Shown here: piece by piece, positions 55,346 to 64,000 of the stretch
Layout: every line of letters begins with the position of its first letter
How positions within the stretch are numbered: the first letter of the stretch is position 1
Origin: Undaria pinnatifida
Lineage: Eukaryota > Sar > Phaeophyceae > Laminariales > Alariaceae
DNA length: 64,000 bases
Assembly: GCA_012845835.1 (NCBI GenBank)
Contig: JABAKD010000027.1
Coordinates: 124,001-188,000, forward strand
Direction: 5' to 3'
Notes under the pieces: generated by a model
Database searches by the model: none
Told to the model about the DNA's origin: nothing
The model's input: only the letters and a program-made list of their open reading frames with translations
Program-made: the position numbers and the translations under genes

Positions 55346-56242
55346 TGTTGCAAAGCTATATTATTATTGCTACCAGTAAATAATATGTCAGTCTCTAGGA
55401 AACACGCACGGCACTATCGGCAGTCGTCATGGTAGAGACACTCCGGATATTATGCATTGAGGGGCCACGTCCGATTTCGACAACGTGAAAGCACCCACGA
55501 AGAAAAGACAGCAGACACACATATCCCGCCTTCTCGAGAAAAAGAGAAGAAGCGCTACGCCAACCTCCCGTACGAGCAAAGCCACCCCCGCACCTATCTT
55601 AGACAACGCCGCCTCAACGAGAGATCGCCCTCCTCTTCTACGTTTTCCTCCTCGCCCGCGACCACGCAGACCAATCAATGCGACAGCTTTCACGTAACAA
55701 ACAAAGCAATCTTCTTCCAAAACCTCGCCGGCTGACATGTCCTCATGTCGACGTTTGATGCAAACCGACTTTGCATCCTGTCGACTTCGAACCTCCATTG
55801 CCACGGGGACAGCAGTGCAGTCTCTTCATTAATGCCAAGGCCTCTTTTGTTTCGCCTAGAGGCGACGCAGGTTCTCAACTATAATACTCTTTTCGGTATT
55901 TTTGTTTGACAGACGCCAACTTTTACTTGACGGCGCATTTAACATAGTTTGTTTCGCCTATCCTTGCCTTCTTTGTTGTATAATATTACGTTTTTTCTCT
56001 TGTCAAAGCATGACTTTCATAATCCCATGTTCGTATGAAACTCTTGGCATTACTTTAAAGTTCAATGCATGCCAAATCGGACAGCTACACCTTAAGTTGT
56101 CGAAGTGCTGCCCTGCCCTACCCGAAGCATGGGCGCCGGCGAATGCCGGCGCCCATGCGGAGCCCTTGTATACAAGGTATAATATAGACACCACGTCCAG
56201 CCACAAACGAGCCATCACTTCAGCAGCAAACCGATCTTCCGC

Positions 56243-56390
56243 TGCGGCAAGCGCGAGAGCGTAAGTTGACAGATTTTAGTGAACATCGACGAGCAGTGGG
56301 GTTGCTGTACCCTGCGCTCGGAAAAAAATCCATGTAACGGTGGGGGGGGGAGAGAACGAAAGACACCCGTGACCACGGCCTCCTGTAAGT
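56243..56390 (+). mobile_element. SINE family B, headless fragment
   Basis: GCAAGCGCGAGAGCGTAAGT, CGACGAGCAGTGGGGTTGCT and ACCCGTGACCACGGCC match 11,410-11,560. The tRNA-like head and A tail are missing. Confidence 0.55.
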
Positions 56391-56569
56391 TACCCAACCT
56401 AGATATGACGTCATTAGACAAGAGGTAGATATGACGCCAGTAGAGCTGCAAAGTATGAGTAACTACGAAAAGAACGGCGGTTGGTCAAATGCGAGTGGAC
56501 CTGGAGAGGAGTGACACACAAAAGCAAAAAAACGTCATGCGAGTGGCGCCGGAAAGCAAAAGTGATGCG

Positions 56570-56591
56570 AAAAAAAAAAAAAAAAAAAAAA
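56570..56591. repeat. Poly(A) run
   Basis: About 22 A inside otherwise unique sequence of the intron; the flanks do not resemble either SINE family. Confidence 0.8.
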
Positions 56592-57057
56592 CACCGAAAG
56601 CACCCAAGTGCGCACGCACGTGCTGAAGGTGCCGCATCCCGTTCAGGCGGATAATCAAGCCTTCCCCACACCACACTTAAATTGGCGCCCACGCTTGAAG
56701 ACGCCATGCCGTGCTCGGGGCACATATCAGACCATATGAGATCCCTATCGATATCATAGATTATCTATGATTTTCAGGGCAGACAGATCCCTGGTCTACA
56801 TATGGCCTGCACGGCCTACATAACATGTTGCAGGGTGGGAGCCGGATGATCTGAATGACCTAGCACATGTTTCCTGCGTGAATCTGTTCTACACAGATCC
56901 TACACAACATGCAGTACCGACAGATAGATTATCTCGATGATATATATCATCTACACCGTGATCTGCCCCATGTGTGCACTACTCGCGCGCTGCAAATGGT
57001 AAACTAGTAAATTGCACACCACAAATAAAATAGTGCGTTGAGCGACGGGATACTCAC

Positions 57058-57203
57058 TTGTTGCCGTCAAACAACAGCAACAGGGGGTCCAGCACCAGCA
57101 ACCCCTGTCCCTTTAAAGCCTGCACGTTGTCGAAAACCACCGTGGCTTTGCCCGGGCACCTTGTGATCGCTGCCGCCACGTTGTCCTTCAACCATAGCTG
57201 CGC
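57058..57203 (-). CDS. Torsin-like AAA+ protein, exon 3 with Walker B-like motif
   Basis: The acceptor is GACACCTTTCAG and the donor CAA|GTGAGT. From phase 0 it reads AQLWLKDNVAAAITRCPGKA, then TVVFDNVQALKGQGLLVLDP and LLLFDGN, ending two bases into a codon. TorsinA has the same order: QLWIRGNV, a short turn, FIFDEMDKM, then GLIDAIKPFLDYY. The Walker B aspartate is present (VVFDN), but the catalytic Glu position is Asn. Torsins act in the ER/nuclear envelope lumen with membrane cofactors. Other Clp-like AAA+ proteins are the alternative. Confidence 0.55.
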
Positions 57204-57227
57204 CTGAAAGGTGTCAACAACAAACGA

Positions 57228-58620
57228 ATGAACGCGCGACGTTATCGGGTTAATTGCCGCAGCAAAAACAGTGGCGCACGGAAAACGTGCAAAGCGGATA
57301 GATGGGATGGGAAGAGAAAAACAAACAAACTATTTGTAGTGGGTGCAGAGGCATCAACAACGAAGGAGTGTTCGGGGCTTTGGAACGGTGAGCAGCTACG
57401 TGCATGGAGACAGAAGCAAATTCAGCGGCCGAGCTACAGCGGTGACGTGTGTCATCTATTCGTAAGAGGCAGACGTTCCTTTAGCGGCAACGGCGCTATT
57501 GATGCTACAGCTCGTGACGACGCTTACGGTAGTGTTATATACACCTATTGGCACCCACCGCTGCTGTTGCTATCTAGTAAGCGTCACGCCTCTTCGCGAC
57601 CACAATATTCTGCACTTCGTCATCTGCGACAGCCCCTCGTCCGTTGCTGTTACTATTGTGATTGGCAACGCTGCCCGATTACCTAGTTTCGGAAAATGAC
57701 TCCCTATTCAGTGCGTGAGATCGGCCATCTCCATCGACAAACTGGGCCATCGCACAAACATTGGACATTATAGGCCATGCACGCTCCGCACAGCTTCCTC
57801 CTACTTCAAGGTCGCACGCTCAAGGCCGCAAAATGGGTACGCCACCCCCGGGAAGCATCGCCCGCCGGTGGCACTAAGATTGTCCCCATTCCAAAATCGA
57901 TGTATGCTACTATCATCAAGATCTGAACCGGGCACGTTTCATTCCTCCTCGTGGCCGCAAATGCGCTAAGATCTCCCCCCACGCACTCCTACTCACTGGG
58001 GAAACGCACTCTCCCCAACGGCATATTAATAACATGAACCGCTCGCCTCAGCGCCACCCATTGTCAGGGCTAGGGCTAGCTCATATCGGCAAGTGAGTGA
58101 GTTGTTACACTCTTCCTGGCGGATACCAACAGCAACAACACTATACCGGTAGCTGGAGAGTTTCAGCAATGCTGCTGCCGCACCGAAGCAACAAAAGACC
58201 GGCCTCTACGTGAAGGAACGCATGGTATTATCTACTTCGATGTATTCGTAGTAATAACGATACAGATAGACTAGGGATAGACTAGGGATAGACTAGCACC
58301 TGGGTTAGAGGTGCGCCTTGTTTTCCCTCATCATTTCACTTGAGGACTTGAGGAGCTGTGCACCTCACCCAGCAAGTACAGCTAATGTACAGTACCTTTC
58401 TTTACACACAGAAAAACAAGGTGCAACCCAAACTATCCTATGCCATGGTCTAGAATCATAACGTAAAACAGAAATAACGCCCTGGGACAACGATATACAA
58501 CAATACTCGTGTAGTCTACCCCTGCCGTAGCACGCGCCAAGGCGGTCAAGGCGGTCAACACGCCCCAAAAGGGCCTGGTTACGTTTGATAATGGTCTTGC
58601 TACACTCCAAACGCTTTGGC
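57228..58620. other. Intron of the torsin-like gene, no recognised feature
   Basis: Several open frames on the plus strand (57,228-57,686; 57,715-57,969) lack motifs. ACTAGGGATAG is tandemly repeated at 58,270-58,295. I see no further exon. Confidence 0.35.
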
Positions 58621-58646
58621 ATAGTTGAAGGGGTTGACTACCATAC

Positions 58647-58818
58647 CTCGTCAATACCCCTATGGCGATGCACCCTTGCGGCCTCCTCCATGTCCACCAC
58701 CGCAACAGCGCCTGTGTTGCAGCCATCAATGTAGACAGACTCCAGTACGGCCTTGACCACGGCCCTCGGCCCCCATTCCCCGCCCCCAAGCACAGCGTAC
58801 ACATGGGGTACGGGTAGG
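58647..58818 (-). CDS. Torsin-like AAA+ protein, exon 2 with degenerate P-loop
   Basis: The acceptor is a C-rich tract ending CGCTAG and the donor GAG|GTATGG. After one base it reads LPVPHVYAVLGGGEWGPRAV, VKAVLESVYIDGCNTGAVAV and VDMEEAARVHRHRGIDE, and joins exon 3 in phase 0. In torsins this part is [20 protein letters not shown], then ENIYEGG and a strand. The hydrophobic strand, the Gly-rich loop and the following helix are in place, but the loop is GGGEWGPRA and lacks the GKT/GKN lysine. I infer a nucleotide-binding defect like that of LAP1-type torsin cofactors, or a different binding mode. Confidence 0.5.
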
Positions 58819-59708
58819 CTAGCGGGGGGGGGGTGCCACAGGCAGGTGGGAGGTGTAATTCGCGGAGGGCGGGGCGGGCGATGGAGACCTTGAGCAAAAA
58901 TATCGTCATATTCAACTGCTACATGGGAATATTATCCAACACCTAATGTGTACAAATTCAGCTAAATTTTCAATGCTGCACGGCGTCTTTTCGGTCATTG
59001 ATACTGACCTGTAACCCCGCCGCTACAGATGTAACCGAAAAAAAAACTGGACACGTTTCGCAGAGAACGGAACTGTTCCCTCAAAATACAAATACTAATA
59101 GTGGGAATAAGCTGTGCCATGTGCTGCCTGCAGCAGGTGCTTGGGTCAAACCTCGATTTTGCAGTAGTGCGATTCGCGCATTGCGTCAGTGCTCTTCTTG
59201 CCATCGTTTCGAGGGCAAAAAATGACGTCGTCCTGCGGCGATCGCTAGGACTTAAAACCGCCACCACCACCACGTCCCAGAACCAACACCAAATTTGCCG
59301 CTAGCTGCTTTCATTCCATGATGGCGGCGACGGTTCAGGCCACAACGCACAAACGGCCCCGACGCCTACGATACTGAACCGCTAAAAACTTTGCAACATG
59401 AAAAAACATGGTAATAAGTAAAAAACTGGAGTGCCTCACCTATCACCCCACCTGCTAATACCCAGTACACTAGTAGTTGATACGTAGGCGTTTTGAATCC
59501 GGAACACCGGCACACTCTTTCGCTGTACGAGCACCACCGTCTAAAACCTGTAGCTTGCGCCACAATACCCTGGTACGCGCGGGCGCGATTGCTATTAATA
59601 GCAAGCCGGTCTAAGATTGAAACGAAATGATCAGGTATCAGGTATGATACCTCATCCTTCCTTATCATGTATAGTCTATACGTATATACTATATTATATA
59701 CTATAAAC

Positions 59709-61055
59709 ATGAAAATACACTCCAGCCGTGAGATCGAAGATTTTGTCGAAACTCATCTTTGCAAGCTGTGTGTGATACCCCGATCGCCTGTATTACTGGG
59801 TGTGTGACCTCATTAAGGATATACGTCGGCGAGTCCCCTTGGAACTACAGTGTAGCTTGTACCGGGGTCAACAAGGTTATGTTAGTCAGTCTGTGCGCGG
59901 AAACTATAAAAACCGTTTTTGAGGGGGACAAAATCTGACAGCTGTGGAAGGAAATGCATCATCAAGTGTATCCTGTAAGTCGTATAATAGGAGAGGGGTT
60001 TTCAAAGGCGTGGGGGCTTGGGTTTGAACAAGAGGGAGCCGGGGGGCGGGGGGGCGGGGGGGGGGGGGCAAACGGGCGGGGCAACTCAATCTGTGCGCGG
60101 AGACTATAAATCCTTTAAGGGAACAAATTTGACGGTTGTGGAAGGAATGCATAAGTATATCATGTATATCCTGTGAGTCGTACAACCAGTGAGCAGAAGG
60201 CGGAGTGTTCGAAGGGGTGGGGGGGGGGAGGGGGGGTTCCAACAGGTTTATGTCGAATAGATGTAGGGGTTTGCTATACGTGTGGTGCTAGGTCTAGGCG
60301 ACGGTGCGGGTGGTGGGGAAGGAGGGGGCGTTGAGCGGGGGGGGGGAGGGCGCGGGGGGCGAATTGATGCTACAGCATGAATGGCTAGAAAGATAATGAG
60401 GTGATATCAACTACGTGGTAGTGTGTGTTACCCTGGCAGATTTCGTTTTTAGGTGGGGCGTTTGAACTAGAGGGAGCGGGGGAAAAAACGGGGGGGGGGG
60501 CGGAAATGAACTGGGGCTACGGCATGGACGGCTAGAAAGATAATGAGGTGGTATCCGTTGCCTGGTAGTGTTTATTACTCAGGTGGGGAGTCGGGAAGGA
60601 GGGGGCGTTGGGGGGGGGGGGGGGGGGGTGATTTGGGCTACAGCATGGATGGCTAGAAAGATAATGAGGTGATATCAACTGCGTGGTAGTGTTTATTACT
60701 CTGGCAGATTTCGATTTTAGGTGGGACGCTAGAACAAGAGGGAGCGGGGGGAAAAGAGGGGGAGAGGGGGCAAATGAAATGGAGCTACGGCATGGATGGC
60801 TAAAGAGACAATGAGGTGATATCAGCTGCCTGGTAGTGTTTATTACTCTGGCAGATTTTGATTTTGAGGTGAGGCGTTTGAACACCTTTAAAAAAGAGGG
60901 GTCGGAAGGCGCGGGGGGGCGGGGGGGCGGGCGGGACAACTCAATATGTACGTGGCAACTATACATCCCTTAAGGGGACAAGTCTGACGGTTGTAGAAGG
61001 AATACCTCACTTCATATCACCTGCCTGGTATTGATTATTATTCTAGCAAATTTGA
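59709..61055 (+). repeat. G-run dispersed repeat, copy 4 (longest)
   Basis: The head ATGAAAATACACTCCAGCCG is followed by GGAAACTATA blocks. Then there are four tandem units with GCTACxGCATGGATGGCTAG, AAAGATAATGAGGTGATATC, CTGCGTGGTAGTGTTTATTA and G runs of 8 to 20. No gene. It lies in the first recognisable intron of the torsin-like gene. Confidence 0.75.
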
Positions 61056-61292
61056 TGTTAGGTGTGGCATACAACACGATTCTCAGGTGTGGTATACAAC
61101 GTGTTATTGTCATAGCTTCGTGGTGTGTTATTGTACATGGATCGCAAGATAGAACATTTACATATACTTTACCTGGTATGCATTATATCCATACCGGGCC
61201 AAGTAGTTAGGGACTTAGGGTTAGGAACCGTTAGGGAATACTAGGGAATACTAGGGAATACAAGGGAATACTATACGCATTTTTATTCTCAC

Positions 61293-61362
61293 CTGAGGGC
61301 ACGATTTCGAAGGTCAGCCGCAAGTCGAGAGAGACCTTTTTCGCCAACTAGTCCACTCGCCT
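61293..61362 (-). CDS. Torsin-like AAA+ protein, exon 1 (first seen)
   Basis: The acceptor is CATGTTTTGCAG and the donor CAG|GTGAGA. Only one frame is open: ASGLVGEKGLSRLAADLRNR-AL plus two bases, which the single first base of exon 2 completes. Torsin and Clp proteins carry a helix with a (F/V)GQxxA motif about 30 residues before the P-loop; GLVGEKGLSRLA sits at this place. The exon is only 70 bases, so the call rests on both splice signals, the phase and this weak motif. The N-terminal signal/anchor must lie further right. Confidence 0.38.
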
Positions 61363-61602
61363 CTGCAAAACATGACAAGAAAAACAATGAAAAACGTAAC
61401 AACATATGATGAGCTATCCCACGGTAGGGTTGCAGCATGATCAGATCAGTCCCTGAGCTCCTCACATGAGGAACTCAATAACTTACCCGAAAAATGACTT
61501 CGAAGGCATTCGTTCGCACAACCCGATGAAGCTCCTTCGACTTACTCCCGAAATAAACGTACTCGTAAAGTTACTTCATTGCTTGACCGGCAGTTCCTCG
61601 CA

Positions 61603-61692
61603 TACCATACCATACCATACCATATCACATCACATCACATCACATCACATCACATCACATCACATCACTTCACATCACTTCACATCACATGA
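61603..61692. repeat. (CATAC)n and (CATCA)n microsatellite
   Basis: Five CATAC units followed by about 13 CATCA units with two T changes. Confidence 0.92.
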
Positions 61693-61799
61693 GACACTGC
61701 AACCCCTACCGTGGGATGACTCAAGCACAAAAAATATATCATGACCCTTCGATACCTATCACGGACGATCTAGTGTTTCACATCTTTTTGAACGCCCTG

Positions 61800-61875
61800 G
61801 ACACAGTGCACACTGGACACAGTGCACACTGGACACTGGACACCAAAATCCTTAGGGTTAGGGTTAGGGTGCACT
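61800..61875. repeat. GTGCACACTGGACACA repeat and telomere-like TTAGGG
   Basis: ACACAGTGCACACTGGACAC occurs twice, followed by CCTTAGGGTTAGGGTTAGGG. Further partial TTAGGG words are at 61,208-61,240 with GGGAATACTA repeats. Confidence 0.75.
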
Positions 61876-62249
61876 GTCAAGTCACCAACTGTCACAAACT
61901 GTCACCAACATTTCAAAGTGCCACGCAACCGCAAGAACACAGGCCACCTCGCACGCTGCGCACCATAACGGGTCATCCCAGGGCAAAAACAAGCACGTGT
62001 TACTCTACCCGCATCGCATTTGGGCACGTCTTCGCCCTAAACCGTACATTTCGCAATCGCTTCAGGTGCTTTGGATGTGCTTTCTGCGGCCAAGTCTTGG
62101 CCATATGTAAATCTATTACTATGACTATGACACCGCTGCTGATCCGAGTTTTGTAGCAATAGGTTCTATTAACCGCGCGTTTGAGCGTTGTGTTGAAGCT
62201 CGGGTTCTGTGAGGGAGGTTCTGCCGCACCTCTCAAATTATCGTACCAC

Positions 62250-62292
62250 GTACAAGGGCTCCGCTCCGCGGGCGGATGACGCCGCCCGCTAC
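62250..62292 (+). mobile_element. ACAAGGGCTCCGC terminus with a different hairpin
   Basis: GTACAAGGGCTCCGC is followed by GCGGGCG-...-CGCCCGC, a hairpin of other sequence than at 33,143 and 56,168. The downstream sequence shows no similarity to the composite element. It is probably one end of a related element. Confidence 0.45.
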
Positions 62293-62719
62293 GCTCGCAC
62301 AAGGAAGAATATAACTAAATGTGAAAGGGGCAGGAAGAAGAGACCCATGATTTGGTGTAACTAAAGACTTGATACTGCCAAGAGCTACTTGTGCAGAGCT
62401 GATTGCCTAGCGTTGTGCTGTGTGCTTGTTGGCGATGTCACATGCTGATCGGCAGTACGTGTGTAATTGGCGAAACAAAAAACATGAAGAGGACCGAGAG
62501 GGAGGAGACATCAATGAAGAAAGCTAAAAGAAGGGTACACACGTACATACCTGGTACTTCGCATGATACCTGGTACTGTGTGTTCGAAAGACAGCACAGC
62601 GTAGCACGGCACAGCACAGCACAGCACCGCAGTGCAAGGCACGGCACCGCACGGCGCTGCACTGCGCGCTGTTGAGCTGTACTCATAGCTGAGCTGAGCT
62701 GGGTTTTTTGTCGTTCAAC

Positions 62720-62968
62720 ATGCAGAAGAGCAACCTGGTGTGGTGTCCCTCGGCATTGCTGTATGATACTGCGGCGAACAAGACCTGGAAAAGGAGAATA
62801 TCTAAGCTAGTGTACGAAAAGCAAAAAGCTAAGTTAGTGTCAAGAAGCAAAAGAATGGAGGCTGCTCAGGAAACCGATACAGAAGGATTCCTTCCTGAAA
62901 CGGGGAAAAAACATGTCAAAAACAAAGTAGGAAAACGTGCATTGTTGAAAAAAAAAAATGAACGCTGA
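62720..62968 (+). CDS. Small Lys-rich reading frame
   Basis: ATG 62,720 gives 82 codons: MQKSNLVWCPSALLYDTAAN, then a very basic stretch (KTWKRRISKLVYEKQKAKLV) and a tail with GKKHVKNKVGKRALLKKKNE. The tail may be a nuclear localisation signal. No family recognised. It could be an accessory frame of a transposon or a first exon; codon composition is plausible. Confidence 0.3.
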   Translation: MQKSNLVWCPSALLYDTAANKTWKRRISKLVYEKQKAKLVSRSKRMEAAQETDTEGFLPETGKKHVKNKVGKRALLKKKNER

Positions 62969-63292
62969 AGTCTGTAGGGCTCGAAGTCACAGCTCACGCC
63001 CTCAAACCTCACAGTGTGTCGCCTTGACCTTTTGGCTAAAACACCATCCATACAAGGACCCAAAAATTAATTATCTCGTCGGCATTTAAGGGCCCGTATG
63101 GGCCCGAATTAACGAGGAACTTGCTAAAACGAATTTCGATTTTTTTTTTAGAATTGAATTTAACTTGCATCTGATTGGTCAAAAAATGAATCACCAAGCA
63201 GGCACTCTCAGAATTATTACGAAAAATCAAATTCAACAAAGAAGTAAAAAAAGACGTTCTCGGTCGAATTTAGTCGAAATTCGAAATTCAAT

Positions 63293-63362
63293 TTGGGAGT
63301 TTGTCCACCTAGATTTGGGGAGTTTGTCCACCCAGATTTGGGGAGTTTGTCCACCTAGACAT
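63293..63362. repeat. 27-bp minisatellite GGGGAGTTTGTCCACCTAGA
   Basis: Three units of GGGAGTTTGTCCACCxAGAT-TTG. Confidence 0.85.
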
Positions 63363-63505
63363 GGCTAGTTCTGTATAACCGAAGCAGGCCACGCGAATTA
63401 GTGCCATGTCTTTGGCTGATTGAGAGGCGAGAAGCCACCATTGCGAGAGGTAGGACCACCGGAGCAGCCGCAGCGCGGCCTCCGAAGGTCCTTAGCGCAG
63501 CGTAG

Positions 63506-63700
63506 ACCGCCTGCGACGCTTCGAAAACAATCGAGACCGCCGCAAACCCAGTTTTTTGTCGCCCTGCACCTCCAAAGTTACACGACCAACTACCACATGG
63601 TGACTTCGCTCAGAAGTTTGACCGCTATATCCCCGTCGCTGCTGCCCGTGTCGGGCGGCGGGGTGGCGCCAGCCCATCCAAGAGACGCCTAGAGCCATAG
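63506..63700 (+). CDS. Coding-like fragment without ATG
   Basis: An open frame of 64 codons reads TACDASKTIETAANPVFCRP, APPKLHDQLPHGDFAQKFDR, YIPVAAARVGRRGG and a basic end before TAG. Composition and GC content differ from the surrounding AT-rich DNA. It may be an exon or a retroelement fragment; no family recognised. Confidence 0.25.
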   Translation, partial: TACDASKTIETAANPVFCRPAPPKLHDQLPHGDFAQKFDRYIPVAAARVGRRGGASPSKRRLEP

Positions 63701-64000
63701 CCTTCAAGCCGCTGCCGGCCAAAACGATCTGCCGCTAGCCGCGGCGCTCCGGGGAGGACGCGAGCCATCGCTCGCCTCGGTCGTTGCCCACGGGTGTTCG
63801 TTGACCGTTTTGCGTTCTTTGAAGTTTTTATTTCCTAGAACGCACTACGCCGTTCCTTGATAAGAGCCAAAGCCAATTTTTTCGTGGATTTTTCATGAAA
63901 GAAAAATAAAAAAAAAGAATTACGATTTTCCGTGCTCTTTGTTAATCTGGGCCCTATTATCGAGCAACATATCAAGTCGTATTTCGAGTTTATTTTCAAC
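63701..64000. other. No recognised feature
   Basis: A GC-rich patch to 63,800, then AT-rich sequence with an A run. I see no gene. Confidence 0.4.

Larger units (their letters stand above)
52130..56168 (-). mobile_element. Composite element, right arm of the large inverted repeat
   Basis: It is collinear on the minus strand with 33,143-36,571, including the nested SINE A, AAC-tailed repeat and tandem 465-bp duplication. The outer end has the 14-base-stem hairpin followed by GGAGCCCTTGTA (56,168). The distal end is near TGACCTAT at 52,130. Relative to the left arm it has an extra segment of about 450 bases at 54,509-54,957 with CAGCTCAGCAGCGCACCGC-type repeats. Confidence 0.75.
51666..57057 (-). 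other. 5.4-kb intron of the torsin-like gene
   Basis: It runs from GTGAGT at 57,057 to the GTGCAG acceptor at 51,666. It contains the TTGTG microsatellite, the entire right arm of the large inverted repeat and a SINE B fragment. Confidence 0.45.

Overview
This window is nuclear DNA of an intron-rich, repeat-dense eukaryote. There are no operon-like gene runs. I can recognise only scattered short exons with GT-AG borders and introns of 1 to 5 kb. Most of the rest is transposons, minisatellites and microsatellites. A sulfotransferase gene of the galactose-3-O-sulfotransferase type, a torsin-like AAA+ gene, a small complex I subunit-like exon and TTAGGG-type interstitial repeats would suit a large-genome protist or alga. 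A brown-alga-like stramenopile is my guess, but the sequence alone does not prove it.

Left part (1-13,400). The minus strand carries three phase-compatible exons of a Gal3ST-like sulfotransferase (5,933-5,747, 2,068-1,817, 818-676). The gene is open at both ends. Its introns hold a (GGAA)n tract, a minisatellite and a satellite element with terminal inverted repeats. Upstream lie another minisatellite, a coiled-coil pseudogene, a second satellite element interrupted by a tRNA-derived SINE, and SINE fragments.

Middle (13,400-32,300). A 4.15-kb element with inverted ends and a perfect 8-bp target duplication (13,428-17,581) is built from CAATAG/GTCGAC repeats. Nested in it are a hAT-like element with its own perfect 8-bp duplication and a G-run repeat. 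Then come an LTR with degenerate retroelement coding sequence, two MITE-like elements with TTTTCGACTGG repeats, a very long (CAA)n tract at the end of a dispersed repeat, two blocks of ACTCGGAGTACTTGG satellite, G-run repeats, and a small reading frame split by a MITE that carries telomere-like repeats.

Right part (32,300-64,000). A composite element of 3.4 to 4.0 kb occurs twice in inverted orientation (33,143-36,571 and 52,130-56,168), about 15.6 kb apart. Between the arms lie a complex I subunit-like exon, several inverted-repeat elements, three LTR relics of one family in the window, a LINE reverse-transcriptase tail and a serine/glycine-rich exon. The torsin-like gene runs on the minus strand from 61,362 to at least 51,514 and probably 50,048. 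Its exons join in matching phase, and one 5.4-kb intron contains the whole right arm. Both Walker motifs appear degenerate, so it may be a catalytically dead paralogue.

The window shows repeats moving into introns rather than a gene cluster. Several repeat families share features (8-bp duplications, CACACCCTGGAC-type ends, internal minisatellites), which suggests families of non-autonomous hAT-like elements whose bodies are satellite arrays.
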